A DNA stretch of 64,000 bases from Pseudomonas sp. PH1b. GTDB lineage: Bacteria; Pseudomonadota; Gammaproteobacteria; Pseudomonadales; Pseudomonadaceae. A program made the position numbers and the translations under genes. The DNA lies in assembly GCF_000633395.1 (NCBI RefSeq), contig NZ_AYMU01000003.1, forward strand, positions 1 through 64,000, in the 5' to 3' direction. Below, piece by piece: positions 19,679 through 27,614 of this stretch (position 1 is the first letter of the stretch; every line of letters starts with the position of its first letter). The notes below the pieces were generated by a model. The model saw only the letters and a list, made by a program, of their open reading frames with translations, was not told where the DNA came from and did not search any database.

Positions 19679-21603
19679 GCCTGCTCCTCGCGCAGGGCCT
19701 GTTGCAAGGCCCACAGCCGCGAGTAGCAACCGCCGTTGGCCAGCAGTTGCTGGTGGCTGCCCGACTCGCTGATGCGCCCCTGTTCCAGGGCGATGATCCT
19801 TTGGCAATGGCGCACCGCCGACAGGCGATGGGCAATGATGATTACCGTGCGGCCCTGGGCGATGCGCGCCATGTTGTCCTGGATCAGCGCCTGGGATTCA
19901 TCGTCCAGGGCGCTGGTGGCTTCGTCGAAGATCAGGATGCGCGGGTCGCCCATCAGCGCCCGGGCAATGGCGAGGCGTTGCCGCTGGCCACCGGACAGCG
20001 AGCTGCCGGCTTCGGCCAGCACTGTGTCGTAGCCCAGGGGCAGGCGCAGGATGAAGTCGTGGGCGCCGGCCAGGCGCGCGGCGTCGATCACGCTTTCCAG
20101 GGAGGCGGTGGGATGGCGCAGGGCGATGTTGTGCCGCACGCTGCGGTTGAACAGGTAGTTTTCCTGCAGCACCACGCCGATCTGGCTGCGCAGCCAGGCC
20201 GCTGGCAATTCTGCCAAAGGTTGGCCGTCGATCAGGATGCGCCCGGCATCAGGGGTGTAGAGCTTCTGCAGCAGGCGGGTCAGCGTGCTCTTGCCCGAGC
20301 CGGACGGCCCGACGATGCCCAGGGTCTGCCCGGCGGCGATATGCAGGTCCAGGCCGCGCAGCACCAGCGCCAGTTCCGGACGGTAGCGGAAAGCCAACTG
20401 TTCGATGCGCACCTCGCCGCGCAGCGGCTGCTCCGGGGCCCGGTCGCCCTCGGCCTGCTCCACCGGCAGGTTGAGCATGTCCCCCAGCTTGTCCACCGAC
20501 ACCCGCACCCGGACGAACTGCTGCCAGACGTCGATCAGTTTGGCGATGGGCTGGCTGACGTGGGACAGCATCATGTTGAAGGCGATCAGTTGGCCGATGG
20601 TCATCTGCAGGTCGATGACACGGCTCGCACCCCAGCAGATCACCGCCACCGCAGTGACCTTCTGCAACAGGGTCACCGCCTGGCTGATGGCGCTGCCCAG
20701 GGTCTGGCTGGCGAACCCGGCCTCGACCATTTCCGCGGTCTGGGATTCCCAGCGCCGCTGCATGCGTGGCTCTACCGCCAGGCTCTTGATGGTTTCGCTG
20801 CTGCTCACGGTTTCATTGAGGAAGGCGGTGTTGCGCGCCGCGCTGTAGAACTGACGCTCGATGCGTTTTTCCAGTGGCCCGCTGCTGAGCCAGGCCAGCA
20901 GCGCATACAGCGGCAGGGTCAGCAGCACCAGCAGGGTCAGCGGCCAGGAAATCCACGCCATGACGGCGAAAAACACCAAGGTGAAGGCCACGTCCACGCA
21001 CAGGGTCAGCAGGGAGCCGGTGAGGAACTCGCGGATGCTGTCCAGCTCCTGGACCCGGGTGATGATCGCGCCGACCTGGCGCTGCTTGAAGTACAGCAAC
21101 GGCAGGCCGAGCAAATGGCGGAACAGCTTGACGCCAAGACCGATATCGATGCGATTGGCGGTGTGCGCCGACAGGTATTCGCGCAAGCCCTTGAGCAGCA
21201 CCTCGAACAGGCCGACCACCACCAAGGTCATCACCAACACGTCGAGAGTCGACAGCGCCCGGTGCACCATGACCTTGTCCATGACCGCCTGGAAGAATAG
21301 CGGGGTCGCCAGGGCCAGTACCTGCAGCAACAGCGAGCAGAGCAATACCTCACCCAAGACCCGCCGGTGGCGCAGCAGCTCCGGAATGAACCAGGACAGA
21401 TCGAAACGCAGGCCGCCCTGACGCAGACGAATCACCTCCCCGCTCCACTGCTCGGCCAACTGCGCACGGTCCATCACGTCAGGGGTCTGCACTGCAGGTC
21501 GTTGCACCAGCGCCTGGGTGTCAGAGAGCCGGGCCAGCAGGATGAAATCGCCGTGCCGGTTGCGCCAGACAAGGGGCACCATCTTCGGGGTCAGCCTGGT
21601 CAA
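19675..21603 (-). CDS. fitA: Type I secretion ABC protein FitA, 5' end frameshifted
   Basis: The intact frame gives 642 residues from a TTG at 21603 (first ATG at 21582). The ABC membrane domain and ATPase domain are complete: Walker A GPSGSGKS, signature LSGGQRQR, Walker B ILIFDEATSALDD, switch His in IAHRL. The frame starts inside the C39-like N-terminal domain (TRLTPKMVPLVWRN...). The missing N-terminal part is encoded just upstream in another frame from ATG 21808; removing one base of the G8 run at 21692-21699 would fuse the two into a 710-residue protein, a normal length for this family and close to FitC. As read, the gene is either phase-off, a young pseudogene, makes an N-truncated transporter, or holds a sequencing error. 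Overlaps fitB by ATGA. Confidence 0.88.
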   Translation of the reverse strand: MTRLTPKMVPLVWRNRHGDFILLARLSDTQALVQRPAVQTPDVMDRAQLAEQWSGEVIRLRQGGLRFDLSWFIPELLRHRRVLGEVLLCSLLLQVLALATPLFFQAVMDKVMVHRALSTLDVLVMTLVVVGLFEVLLKGLREYLSAHTANRIDIGLGVKLFRHLLGLPLLYFKQRQVGAIITRVQELDSIREFLTGSLLTLCVDVAFTLVFFAVMAWISWPLTLLVLLTLPLYALLAWLSSGPLEKRIERQFYSAARNTAFLNETVSSSETIKSLAVEPRMQRRWESQTAEMVEAGFASQTLGSAISQAVTLLQKVTAVAVICWGASRVIDLQMTIGQLIAFNMMLSHVSQPIAKLIDVWQQFVRVRVSVDKLGDMLNLPVEQAEGDRAPEQPLRGEVRIEQLAFRYRPELALVLRGLDLHIAAGQTLGIVGPSGSGKSTLTRLLQKLYTPDAGRILIDGQPLAELPAAWLRSQIGVVLQENYLFNRSVRHNIALRHPTASLESVIDAARLAGAHDFILRLPLGYDTVLAEAGSSLSGGQRQRLAIARALMGDPRILIFDEATSALDDESQALIQDNMARIAQGRTVIIIAHRLSAVRHCQRIIALEQGRISESGSHQQLLANGGCYSRLWALQQALREEQA

Positions 21604-21670
21604 TGCCAGACGTTCAAGGCGTAGTTCGACGCCGGCGGTTCGTGCGTAATCCCTGACCGCCCGGCGCAGG

Positions 21671-21808
21671 TCAAGCGGCGGGGCTGGGGCCGGGGGGGGC
21701 GGCTTGCGGCGCGCGCTCCTGGGTCAGTTGCAGCAGCAGGTGGCAACAGGCCAAGGCTGAATGAACGGCCGCACCGGCTGGGGATGAAGTGGCAGACAAC
21801 CGCGTCAT
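21671..21808 (-). pseudogene. fitA: Out-of-frame N-terminal fragment of fitA
   Basis: From ATG 21808 there are 45 codons (start MTRLSATSS; body HSALACCHLLLQL, typical of the first helix of C39-like domains of type I ABC proteins) before a TGA at 21671-21673. In the fitA frame, the bases from 21672 down to 21604 then read LDLRRAVRDYARTAGVELR and on into FitA without a stop. The switch between frames falls in the Pro-rich stretch coded by the C8 tract on the minus strand. The offset between this ATG and the fitA frame is 205 bases, i.e. one base too many. Confidence 0.75.
21692..21699. repeat. G8 homopolymer inside fitA 5' coding region
   Basis: Eight consecutive G on the plus strand (C8 in the fitA sense strand), flanked by C on both sides. 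Its length decides whether the fitA N-terminal domain is in frame: seven restores one continuous reading frame, eight breaks it. Runs of this length are known slipped-strand mutation sites. Confidence 0.9.
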
Positions 21809-22363
21809 AGCGCAGCGTCCGTTAAGCATTGGCAGCAGGGTGTTGCAGAACTGACTGGCATAGACCGCTCGTTTCTTGCTCCAGAGAGCGTGGAGGCAGG
21901 AACGAAGTCTGAGTCAGAAAACTGACGATGATAATCAGCGTTTGGATTGAAGCGTTTTAACTAAAACTTGAAGTCTTCCCGGAAAAACACCTTCCGCTTC
22001 GATTGAAATCATGCAGGTTGGGGGGCTCGTGAAGGATCTACTCAGCCCTTAGGAGGCGTACAAGCTCAAGACACTCGTGGTAACGCTCAATGAATAATGC
22101 ATAAGGGCGAATATGTAATATCTGCCCACTTCCCTTGTTGTGAAATACGCGCATCTGAATCCGCGAAAACATCGGGAGGGCAATCCGCACGGAAAAAGTT
22201 GTTACATAAACACTGGCAGCTGTGAAAAGTCAGTCTAATTTGAATCCTACCTCTCCCAGATTTCCTTGGTGGTCAGTAATCCGAGGTAGTGTTCCTCGTA
22301 TTGTTGCAAGGATGAGAGCTTGTGTGCAGTAGCCAGCCGGTTAGTTCACTGGAGCGCCATACC
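21809..22363. promoter_or_regulatory. fitA promoter region and AT-richer intergenic stretch
   Basis: 555 bp without a convincing gene, lower in GC than its surroundings. An inverted repeat GTTTTA-AC-TAAAAC lies at 21954-21967, about 146 bp before the fitA ATG at 21808, and is a candidate site for FitG or another regulator. On the minus strand TTAAAA and GATTAT, 18 bp apart next to this repeat, could be -35/-10 elements, but this is a guess. The right part should contain the promoter of the divergent membrane-protein gene. Confidence 0.45.
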
Positions 22364-23146
22364 ATGGAACCTCTGATTGGAATATTTACTCCGATCGCAC
22401 CGAGCTTTACCGCAGCCCTTACAGATCTTGCGTTTCTCATCTGTCTAGCGCTCGCGATCGTGTTTTGTTTTGTACTTGGCTCCAGCCCAGCACAAAACGA
22501 ATGGAGAAAAAGATGCTTTTTGCTTTTTATCGGACTTATAAGCGGTTGTGTTGTAGCCGTGCTGGCAGTTCCGTTCGACCCGGTTGACGGCGCACTGTAT
22601 TCGCCTATCAGCAATGCTTTGGGGCTCGTGTTAACCGGCTACATAGCCAGCCAGCTAGGGCCGCTCGCCAAAGATATTCTCAAGCCGCCGCCAGCCAACA
22701 CTCTTGATTGGACGAAGGTGGGGTACCTGACGTTTGGTCTGATAGGTGCGGCGTTAAGCGCCACGGTAATCGTAGTGAACCGCACTGAGTGGATTGCTCA
22801 GGCCGTGCGCTGCAATCCAGATTTCTATGCTCGATCTTTGCCGGAAGAGCTACGGAGCAAGATGCCCCATGATCAAAAAACCTGCGAACGATTAAAAATA
22901 GGCGTCAGCGAGAGCCCCCACCCACCCCCTCTTGCTGTTTATAAAAGTCTCAGTGTTTCCCCATACAGCTTGGCCTATATACGAGCACTGCCTTGGCAGA
23001 CCCAGGAGCTTGGCCAATGCGTATACAAGCTGAAACCCATGGGAGCGCCAGAACTATTGTTTGAGTGCAGGACAGTCGGAATCAACGCCACTTCGCGTGA
23101 TGATGACAAAACAGCAAAGCCCAATAACAGCGAGCGGGCCAGATAA
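22364..23146 (+). CDS. Uncharacterised membrane protein
   Basis: 260 residues from ATG 22364, chosen because GGAG lies 9 bases upstream; an in-frame GTG at 22322 is less likely. I do not recognise the family. Three to four hydrophobic helices are visible: about 13-38, 46-67, 80-98 and 117-137. They are followed by a soluble C-terminal half with several Cys (RCNPDFYA, KTCERLK, GQCVYK, FECRTV) that may form disulfides outside the membrane. GC content and codon use are visibly lower than in neighbours. It stands alone between fitA and a convergent DUF2251-like gene, so it may be a recently acquired gene. Confidence 0.75.
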   Translation: MEPLIGIFTPIAPSFTAALTDLAFLICLALAIVFCFVLGSSPAQNEWRKRCFLLFIGLISGCVVAVLAVPFDPVDGALYSPISNALGLVLTGYIASQLGPLAKDILKPPPANTLDWTKVGYLTFGLIGAALSATVIVVNRTEWIAQAVRCNPDFYARSLPEELRSKMPHDQKTCERLKIGVSESPHPPPLAVYKSLSVSPYSLAYIRALPWQTQELGQCVYKLKPMGAPELLFECRTVGINATSRDDDKTAKPNNSERAR

Positions 23147-23255
23147 AAATCTGGCCTGTCCACTGTAAAGTGGATTGACGAGTTCAACGAACTGAACAAG
23201 GCCGTTTCTATGAACTTCGAACAATCGGCTTTTCCAGCCTTCGTACCTGCGAATG

Positions 23256-23277
23256 AAAAAAACCTGGCAATGCCAGG
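23256..23277 (-). terminator. Rho-independent terminator of the DUF2251-like gene
   Basis: On the minus strand a 6-bp stem CCTGGC/GCCAGG with a 3-base loop is followed at once by seven T. It starts 8 bp after the stop codon of the gene at 23285-23689. Confidence 0.8.
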
Positions 23278-23284
23278 CTTGTGA

Positions 23285-23689
23285 TCAAGCAAACAGATTG
23301 AGCGCGGCGTCGTCCCATTGATGACCGCCTTCGGACCAGCCTTTGCCCATCTGCGGTGGAAAGCCGGATCTGCAATATCCCTGCCTGGCGTCGAAATCGA
23401 ATACCGCGTGGGGATAATCGTTGATCAGCAGCACCGCCTTGCGGTGGTCGATGGACCAGCCGATTTTCACCACCGATGGCTTGTCGTTGTCGGAAACATC
23501 GGCAACGTTGTAGATATGCAGCGCATCGTGAATCGGGTTGTCGGCGACGGCAGTATCCAGTGCGTAGAAGTAAGCGGTGTGCCCATCGTCTTCAAAAACC
23601 ACGACCAACGAGCCTTCCTCTGCGGGAGCCTCCAGTACCAGATCCTGGCCTACATTCAGTTCACTTTCAGCTGCTAGATAAATGGGCAT
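23285..23689 (-). CDS. DUF2251-like small protein
   Basis: 134 residues from ATG 23689 (AGGGA upstream). The longer upstream frame is Gly/His-rich and unlikely to be translated. The protein is acidic and soluble, without signal peptide or membrane helices; conserved-looking blocks are VVVFEDDGHTAYFYALD, DALHIYNVADV and NDYPHAVFDFDARQGYCR. I recall similar blocks from the uncharacterised DUF2251 family, whose function is unknown. It is monocistronic, with its own terminator just downstream. Confidence 0.75.
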   Translation of the reverse strand: MPIYLAAESELNVGQDLVLEAPAEEGSLVVVFEDDGHTAYFYALDTAVADNPIHDALHIYNVADVSDNDKPSVVKIGWSIDHRKAVLLINDYPHAVFDFDARQGYCRSGFPPQMGKGWSEGGHQWDDAALNLFA

Positions 23690-23795
23690 TGCGGCAATCC
23701 CTGTCCCGTTGAGTGTTGAAAGGCACGCATGATGACAACCCGGGATTATTCCGGCAATCGCCAAACCGAGGTCGACTTGAGCGTGCCCTTGGCAA

Positions 23796-24629
23796 TCAGT
23801 CCCTGACAATTCCCGGTGTCCTGGATGGCTGTCGGGCCGAGCGATCGGGATGGTCACGCTCGATGAACTGGCGTAAACCTTCCTGGGTCTCGGGCTGATG
23901 CACCGATCGATTGAAGCACTGGGCTTCGATCTTCAAGCCCTCGGTAAGGGGGAGCCCGTAACCTCGAATCGTGGCTTCCTTATCTGAGCGCATGGCCGGT
24001 TGCGGCAGGCCGGCCAGGACGGTGGCCAGCTCCATCGCCCGCTTCAGCGAACGCCCGCTGGGCACTATTTCGTTGACCAGACCGATGCGGTACGCCTCTT
24101 GGGCATCGATCACCTTGCCCGTCAGAATCAGCTCCATGGCCCGGCCCATGCCGACAATCCGTGGCAGGCGCTGGGTGCCGCCGTCCGCCAGGCCGATGTT
24201 CCAACGGCGGCAGGTTACACCGAACGAAGCATGCTCCTCGGCGATGCGCAGATCGGCAAAACAGGCCCACTCCAGGCCACCGGCATAGGCCACGCCGTTG
24301 ATCGCGGCGATCACCGGTTTGTAGATATCGGTCCAGCGGCTGGGGCCGATGATCCCGGGGCGCTCGCCGCGATCATGGGCGGCCATTTCCTCGGCGTTCG
24401 AGGGCACCAGCTGTGCGGCGGCCTTGAGGTCGCCGCCGGCACAGAAGGCCCGATCACCGGTGCCGGTAATGATCGCCACCAGGGCCGTGTCGTCGTCGCG
24501 AAAACACGTCCAGGCGTCGATCAGTTCACGGTGGGTCACAGGGCCGATGCAGTTGCGCTGCTCGGGGCGATTGAAGCGGATGACCACTATGGGTCCATGC
24601 TGCTCGTAGGCGATTTCCTTGAAGTTCAT
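23796..24629 (-). CDS. Enoyl-CoA hydratase/isomerase (crotonase) family protein
   Basis: 277 residues from ATG 24629, which has AGGAG seven bases upstream; the longer frame adds a non-conserved leader. Crotonase fold blocks are clear: oxyanion-hole region AFCAGGDLKAA (about 65-75), NGVAYAGGLEWACFADLRIAEEHASFG (second oxyanion segment) and LADGGTQRLPRIVG. It should act on an acyl-CoA in the cytoplasm, probably hydration of an enoyl-CoA, but substrate cannot be read from the sequence. No fatty-acid or amino-acid degradation gene lies next to it. The C-terminus is unusually Arg/Pro-rich (SARQPSRTPG). Confidence 0.85.
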   Translation of the reverse strand: MNFKEIAYEQHGPIVVIRFNRPEQRNCIGPVTHRELIDAWTCFRDDDTALVAIITGTGDRAFCAGGDLKAAAQLVPSNAEEMAAHDRGERPGIIGPSRWTDIYKPVIAAINGVAYAGGLEWACFADLRIAEEHASFGVTCRRWNIGLADGGTQRLPRIVGMGRAMELILTGKVIDAQEAYRIGLVNEIVPSGRSLKRAMELATVLAGLPQPAMRSDKEATIRGYGLPLTEGLKIEAQCFNRSVHQPETQEGLRQFIERDHPDRSARQPSRTPGIVRD

Positions 24630-24768
24630 GGCAGCTCCTGTTGCAGGTCGTGGCACGCTTGAGCGAAACCCGGATTGCAGTATAGGCAGCCTTGGCTGCC
24701 CTACTCCGCCCACTTGCAACCGCCGGTTTGCCGGCGCCGGTCCCCTCCGTCAGGTGCGGGGCCGGGAC

Positions 24769-25716
24769 TCAATCCGCCAGGGCCTGCTGGAACGAATGAT
24801 CAATCAACGGCGCGGTGGCCAAGGGCGCCGGCAAGGCCTTGACCTTGAACAGGAAGTCCGCGGTGCCTTGCAGGTCCGAGGCTGCTTGCGGGTCCACCGG
24901 GCCCAGGGTCAGGTGGGCCTGGCGCAACCAGTGGCGGGAGACGCTCTGGTCGAGGTTGGCTTTCCTGGCCCACAGATCGGCGTACTCGTCGGTGTGGTTG
25001 TCGACCCACTGCCGGGCCTGTTTCAGGCGCACGAGAAAGTCGGCTATGGCGGCGTGCTTGTTGTCGACGGCCGCAGTGGATGCCGCCACCGCACTGAGAC
25101 CGGGCATCAGGTTGCGCGCGGTGATGATCGGGCGCGCACCGGAGAACACAATCTGCTGGGAAATGTAGGGTTCCCACACCGGGAACGCATCGATACCGCC
25201 CTGGGGCAAGGCCGCAGCGGCGTCGATGGGCATCAGCTTGACGAACTGCACATGGGTTTCCGGCAGGCCGGCCTGTTCCAGGGCGCGCAGGGTCAGTTGC
25301 TGGCTCCAGGCCCCGGGCCAATAGGCGACTTTCTTGCCCTTGAGGTCGGCGATGCTGTGTACCGGTGAATCCTTGGGCACCAGCAGTGCAATGGTGTCCG
25401 GGTTCTGCCGGGACACACCGATCAGCTTCACGGGCGCCTGCTTGGCCGCCAGGAACAGAAAGCCCGAGTCGCCGAGAAAGCCCAGGTCCAGCGCGCCGGT
25501 ATTCAGGGCCTCGGCCAGGGGCGCCGCTGCCTGGAAGTGCTTCCACTCGACCTTGTAGGGCGCACCTTCAAGTGCCCCGGAGGCCTCCACCGAGGCGCGG
25601 ATGTTGTAGTAGTTCTGGTCGCCGACATTCAACACCAGGGGCTCGGCGGCCTGGGCCAGGGGAGCGAGCAGCAAGGCACTGGCGAGTAATTCGCGCAGGC
25701 GTCGTGAGAGGTTCAT
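24769..25716 (-). CDS. Sulfonate/taurine-type ABC substrate-binding protein
   Basis: 315 residues with a signal peptide (ASALLLAPLAQAAEP, cleavage near residue 23). The mature part follows the SsuA/TauA/NrtA pattern: LNVGDQNYY, LDLGFLGDSGFLFLAAKQAPVKLIG, LKGKKVAYWPGAWS and IDAFPVWEPY. It would capture an organosulfur (or related) compound in the periplasm. No permease or ATPase gene adjoins it, so it must share membrane partners coded elsewhere. The downstream crotonase gene is 139 bp away, so an operon is uncertain. Confidence 0.8.
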   Translation of the reverse strand: MNLSRRLRELLASALLLAPLAQAAEPLVLNVGDQNYYNIRASVEASGALEGAPYKVEWKHFQAAAPLAEALNTGALDLGFLGDSGFLFLAAKQAPVKLIGVSRQNPDTIALLVPKDSPVHSIADLKGKKVAYWPGAWSQQLTLRALEQAGLPETHVQFVKLMPIDAAAALPQGGIDAFPVWEPYISQQIVFSGARPIITARNLMPGLSAVAASTAAVDNKHAAIADFLVRLKQARQWVDNHTDEYADLWARKANLDQSVSRHWLRQAHLTLGPVDPQAASDLQGTADFLFKVKALPAPLATAPLIDHSFQQALAD

Positions 25717-25916
25717 GGGGGGCGATTCCTTGGACAGGGTTCAGGAGAGTCATATAGACCATAACGGTCTTGAGAGGCCGCCTTGAAATTCTCTTTTTGC
25801 ATAAGCTAAGAGAGCCATGAACTCGTCCCGGCCTGCAGCCGGCCGCAGGTGGCGTCGGGAACCCCGGGACCCTGGGCCCCGGGGCTGGTTGCAACCTTGC
25901 TAGCCGCGACCGCGGA

Positions 25917-26408
25917 TCAATACACCACCATCAACTGCGGCGAGATCTGCACATCCAGGGAAATGAGCTTGCAATAGCCCCCCAGCGGCTGATTGGAAGC
26001 GTTCAGGCTGGAGGTGCTGTTGTTCCATAGGATACGGATGGTACTGATTCCGCAGTTCGCGGAGGTCCCGGTAAGGGCCAGCCCCATCTCCGAAATGCCG
26101 CCGCTGAGCTGGCTGTCCATGTACATCGGCCAGGAAAGGTTCTTGGCCACCAGCAACGAGCAAAAGGGCGAGCTCCCCGCGAACCTCGCCGCAGTGATCT
26201 TGGCGCTGTTCACCGGATTGACCGAGCCGTCGATAGTGACGTTGCAGACGATCGTCTGCTGGAAGGTGGCAGGGGTTTGCAAACGAATGGTGCCATGCCC
26301 CTGGAAGTTCACCACGGGAGTGAAGTGCGGCTCAGCCACTGCGGGCGATGCCGCGGCGCACGCCAGTATCAGCGCACTGGCAGCAAACAGGCGATTCAGG
26401 TTTTTCAT
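25917..26408 (-). CDS. Secreted protein, PraB-like
   Basis: 163 residues from ATG 26408 (GAGGAA upstream). Signal peptide about 1-26 (LFAASALILACAAASPAVAEP), then a small beta-rich domain with scattered Cys and Ser/Asn-rich strands (LQTPATFQQTIVCNVTIDG, CGISTIRILWNNSTSSLN). The arrangement resembles Pseudomonas PraA/PraB-type secreted proteins linked to alkane use and surface adhesion; this similarity is from memory and moderate. It is probably exported to the periplasm or cell surface. A GC-rich hairpin (about 25862-25884) lies 33 bp downstream without a T-run. A divergent XRE regulator pair lies on the other side of an AT-rich intergenic region. Confidence 0.6.
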   Translation of the reverse strand: MKNLNRLFAASALILACAAASPAVAEPHFTPVVNFQGHGTIRLQTPATFQQTIVCNVTIDGSVNPVNSAKITAARFAGSSPFCSLLVAKNLSWPMYMDSQLSGGISEMGLALTGTSANCGISTIRILWNNSTSSLNASNQPLGGYCKLISLDVQISPQLMVVY

Positions 26409-26581
26409 TGTTGTTCCTCGCAGGTAGGGCGATGCAGATCGCCGGGTAATGGCCGTGATCGAGAAGTCACGAGAAACGGCAGGACATCCCTTTCCAGCCA
26501 AATTTCAGAGCTATTACCGCTGCGCACGGGCAGCCAGGAGGTACGCGATAGCAGCACATTTCGAGGAAATTCAAAATACAC

Positions 26582-26601
26582 ATTCAAAAATATTTTTGAA
26601 T
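26582..26601. promoter_or_regulatory. Perfect 20-bp AT-rich palindrome
   Basis: ATTCAAAAATATTTTTGAAT is its own reverse complement. It lies in the AT-rich 332-bp region (26409-26740) between the divergent PraB-like gene and the small gene/XRE pair, otherwise without a gene. Its position, 140-175 bp from both starts, suits a dimeric regulator or a transcription-start element; the XRE-cupin protein next door is a candidate binder. Confidence 0.55.
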
Positions 26602-26740
26602 TATCGATCGGGCCACGTCGATATCGGGCCTTTATAGATCTAGAAAGAATTAATAAATGAATATTGATTATTTATGGCTATATGAAAATCCACGTACTCT
26701 CAACTCATCCGACTCCTCGTCATCACAGTGAGTGCCCACC

Positions 26741-26902
26741 ATGCAGCCGACTGACAACCTCATCGACCTGGCCAGCTACCGCAAACGCAAACAGGCTCAG
26801 CAACGGGCACGACTTATGTGGGAACTCTACGCGCGCAACGCCGCCTGCCAGGCCATGCAATGGGTTCAGGCCCGGCACGGCGACGAGACCCGCCACGGGT
26901 GA
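26741..26902 (+). CDS. Small basic protein coupled to XRE regulator
   Basis: 53 codons from ATG 26741 (MQPTDNLIDLASYRKRKQ...) to TGA 26900-26902. The product is hydrophilic and helix-forming, with a basic first half and a Trp/Cys-containing second half (MWELYARNAACQAMQW). No family is recognised. It is supported as a real gene by typical Pseudomonas codon use and by the GTGA overlap with the following regulator, which implies translational coupling. Confidence 0.6.
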   Translation: MQPTDNLIDLASYRKRKQAQQRARLMWELYARNAACQAMQWVQARHGDETRHG

Positions 26903-27546
26903 ACGCTCAAGACCCCTCGCGCTTTCTCGCCGGTGATGCCCCGCCGCTGCTGGATCTTGCGCCCCTGCACACCCAGGACCAGGACCCCATCAGCCAGCGG
27001 GTTGCGCAGAACCTGCTGCGCCTGCGGGGCAAGCGCCACCTGTCCCTGGATGCCCTGGCCCGCCAGTGCGGCGTGAGCCGGGCGATGCTGGCGCAGATCG
27101 AGTCCGGGCGCAGCGTGCCGTCGATCAAGGTACTGTGCAAGATCGCCAAGGGCCTGAAGGTTTCGGTGGCGGCCTTTCTCGAACACCGGGCCTTCGAGGG
27201 TGTGGCGCTGCTCAGGGCGAGCCAGAGCAAGCGTCTGGTGAGTGCCAATGGCGCCTTCGTCAGCCGCGCACTGTTTCCCTTCGACGTGGCGCGCCAATCG
27301 GAATTCTACGAGTTGCGCATTGCGGCCCTCGGTGAGGACCAGTCCGAAGGCCATGGCCCTGGCGTCCAGGAGAACCTGGTGGTGGCCCAGGGGGTGCTGG
27401 AGATCAGCGTCAACGAAGAGCGCTATCTGCTGTCTCCGGGGGACTCGATCCTGTTCTACGCCGACCAGCCCCACCGCTATCGCAACCCGGCGGACAGCGA
27501 AGCCGTGGCCTATCTGGTGGTGACCCACCCCGAACGCCTGGACTGA
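26899..27546 (+). CDS. XRE-family regulator with C-terminal cupin
   Basis: 215 residues if GTG 26899 is the start, giving a GTGA overlap with the small gene; the frame stays open to an ATG at 26818 but that part covers the small gene. Residues about 33-90 are a Cro/CI-type helix-turn-helix (LSLDALARQCGVSRAMLAQIESGRSVPS); residues about 140-210 are a small cupin barrel (GVLEISVNEERYLLSPGDSILFYADQPHRYRN). This design senses a small metabolite, often in amino-acid, polyamine or phosphonate metabolism. The target is unknown; candidates are its own promoter region and the divergent PraB-like gene. Confidence 0.85.
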   Translation: MNAQDPSRFLAGDAPPLLDLAPLHTQDQDPISQRVAQNLLRLRGKRHLSLDALARQCGVSRAMLAQIESGRSVPSIKVLCKIAKGLKVSVAAFLEHRAFEGVALLRASQSKRLVSANGAFVSRALFPFDVARQSEFYELRIAALGEDQSEGHGPGVQENLVVAQGVLEISVNEERYLLSPGDSILFYADQPHRYRNPADSEAVAYLVVTHPERLD

Positions 27547-27557
27547 GCCGCCAGGCC

Positions 27558-27598
27558 AAAAAAAAAGCCCGGCAAGGGAGTGATCCCCGCCGGGCTTT
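27558..27598. terminator. Bidirectional intrinsic terminator
   Basis: Stem AAAGCCCGGC/GCCGGGCTTT. On the minus strand it is followed by nine T, ideal for stopping the Met-rich gene at 27615-28118; on the plus strand it ends the XRE-cupin transcript with a shorter T tract. Confidence 0.85.
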
Positions 27599-27614
27599 GG
27601 CGTTCCTGCAGAAC

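Noticed and set aside
25862..25884. Hairpin downstream of the PraB-like gene as terminator
   Set aside because: The stem CCCCGGG/CCCGGGG is strong but no T-run follows on the minus strand; too weak to list as a terminator.
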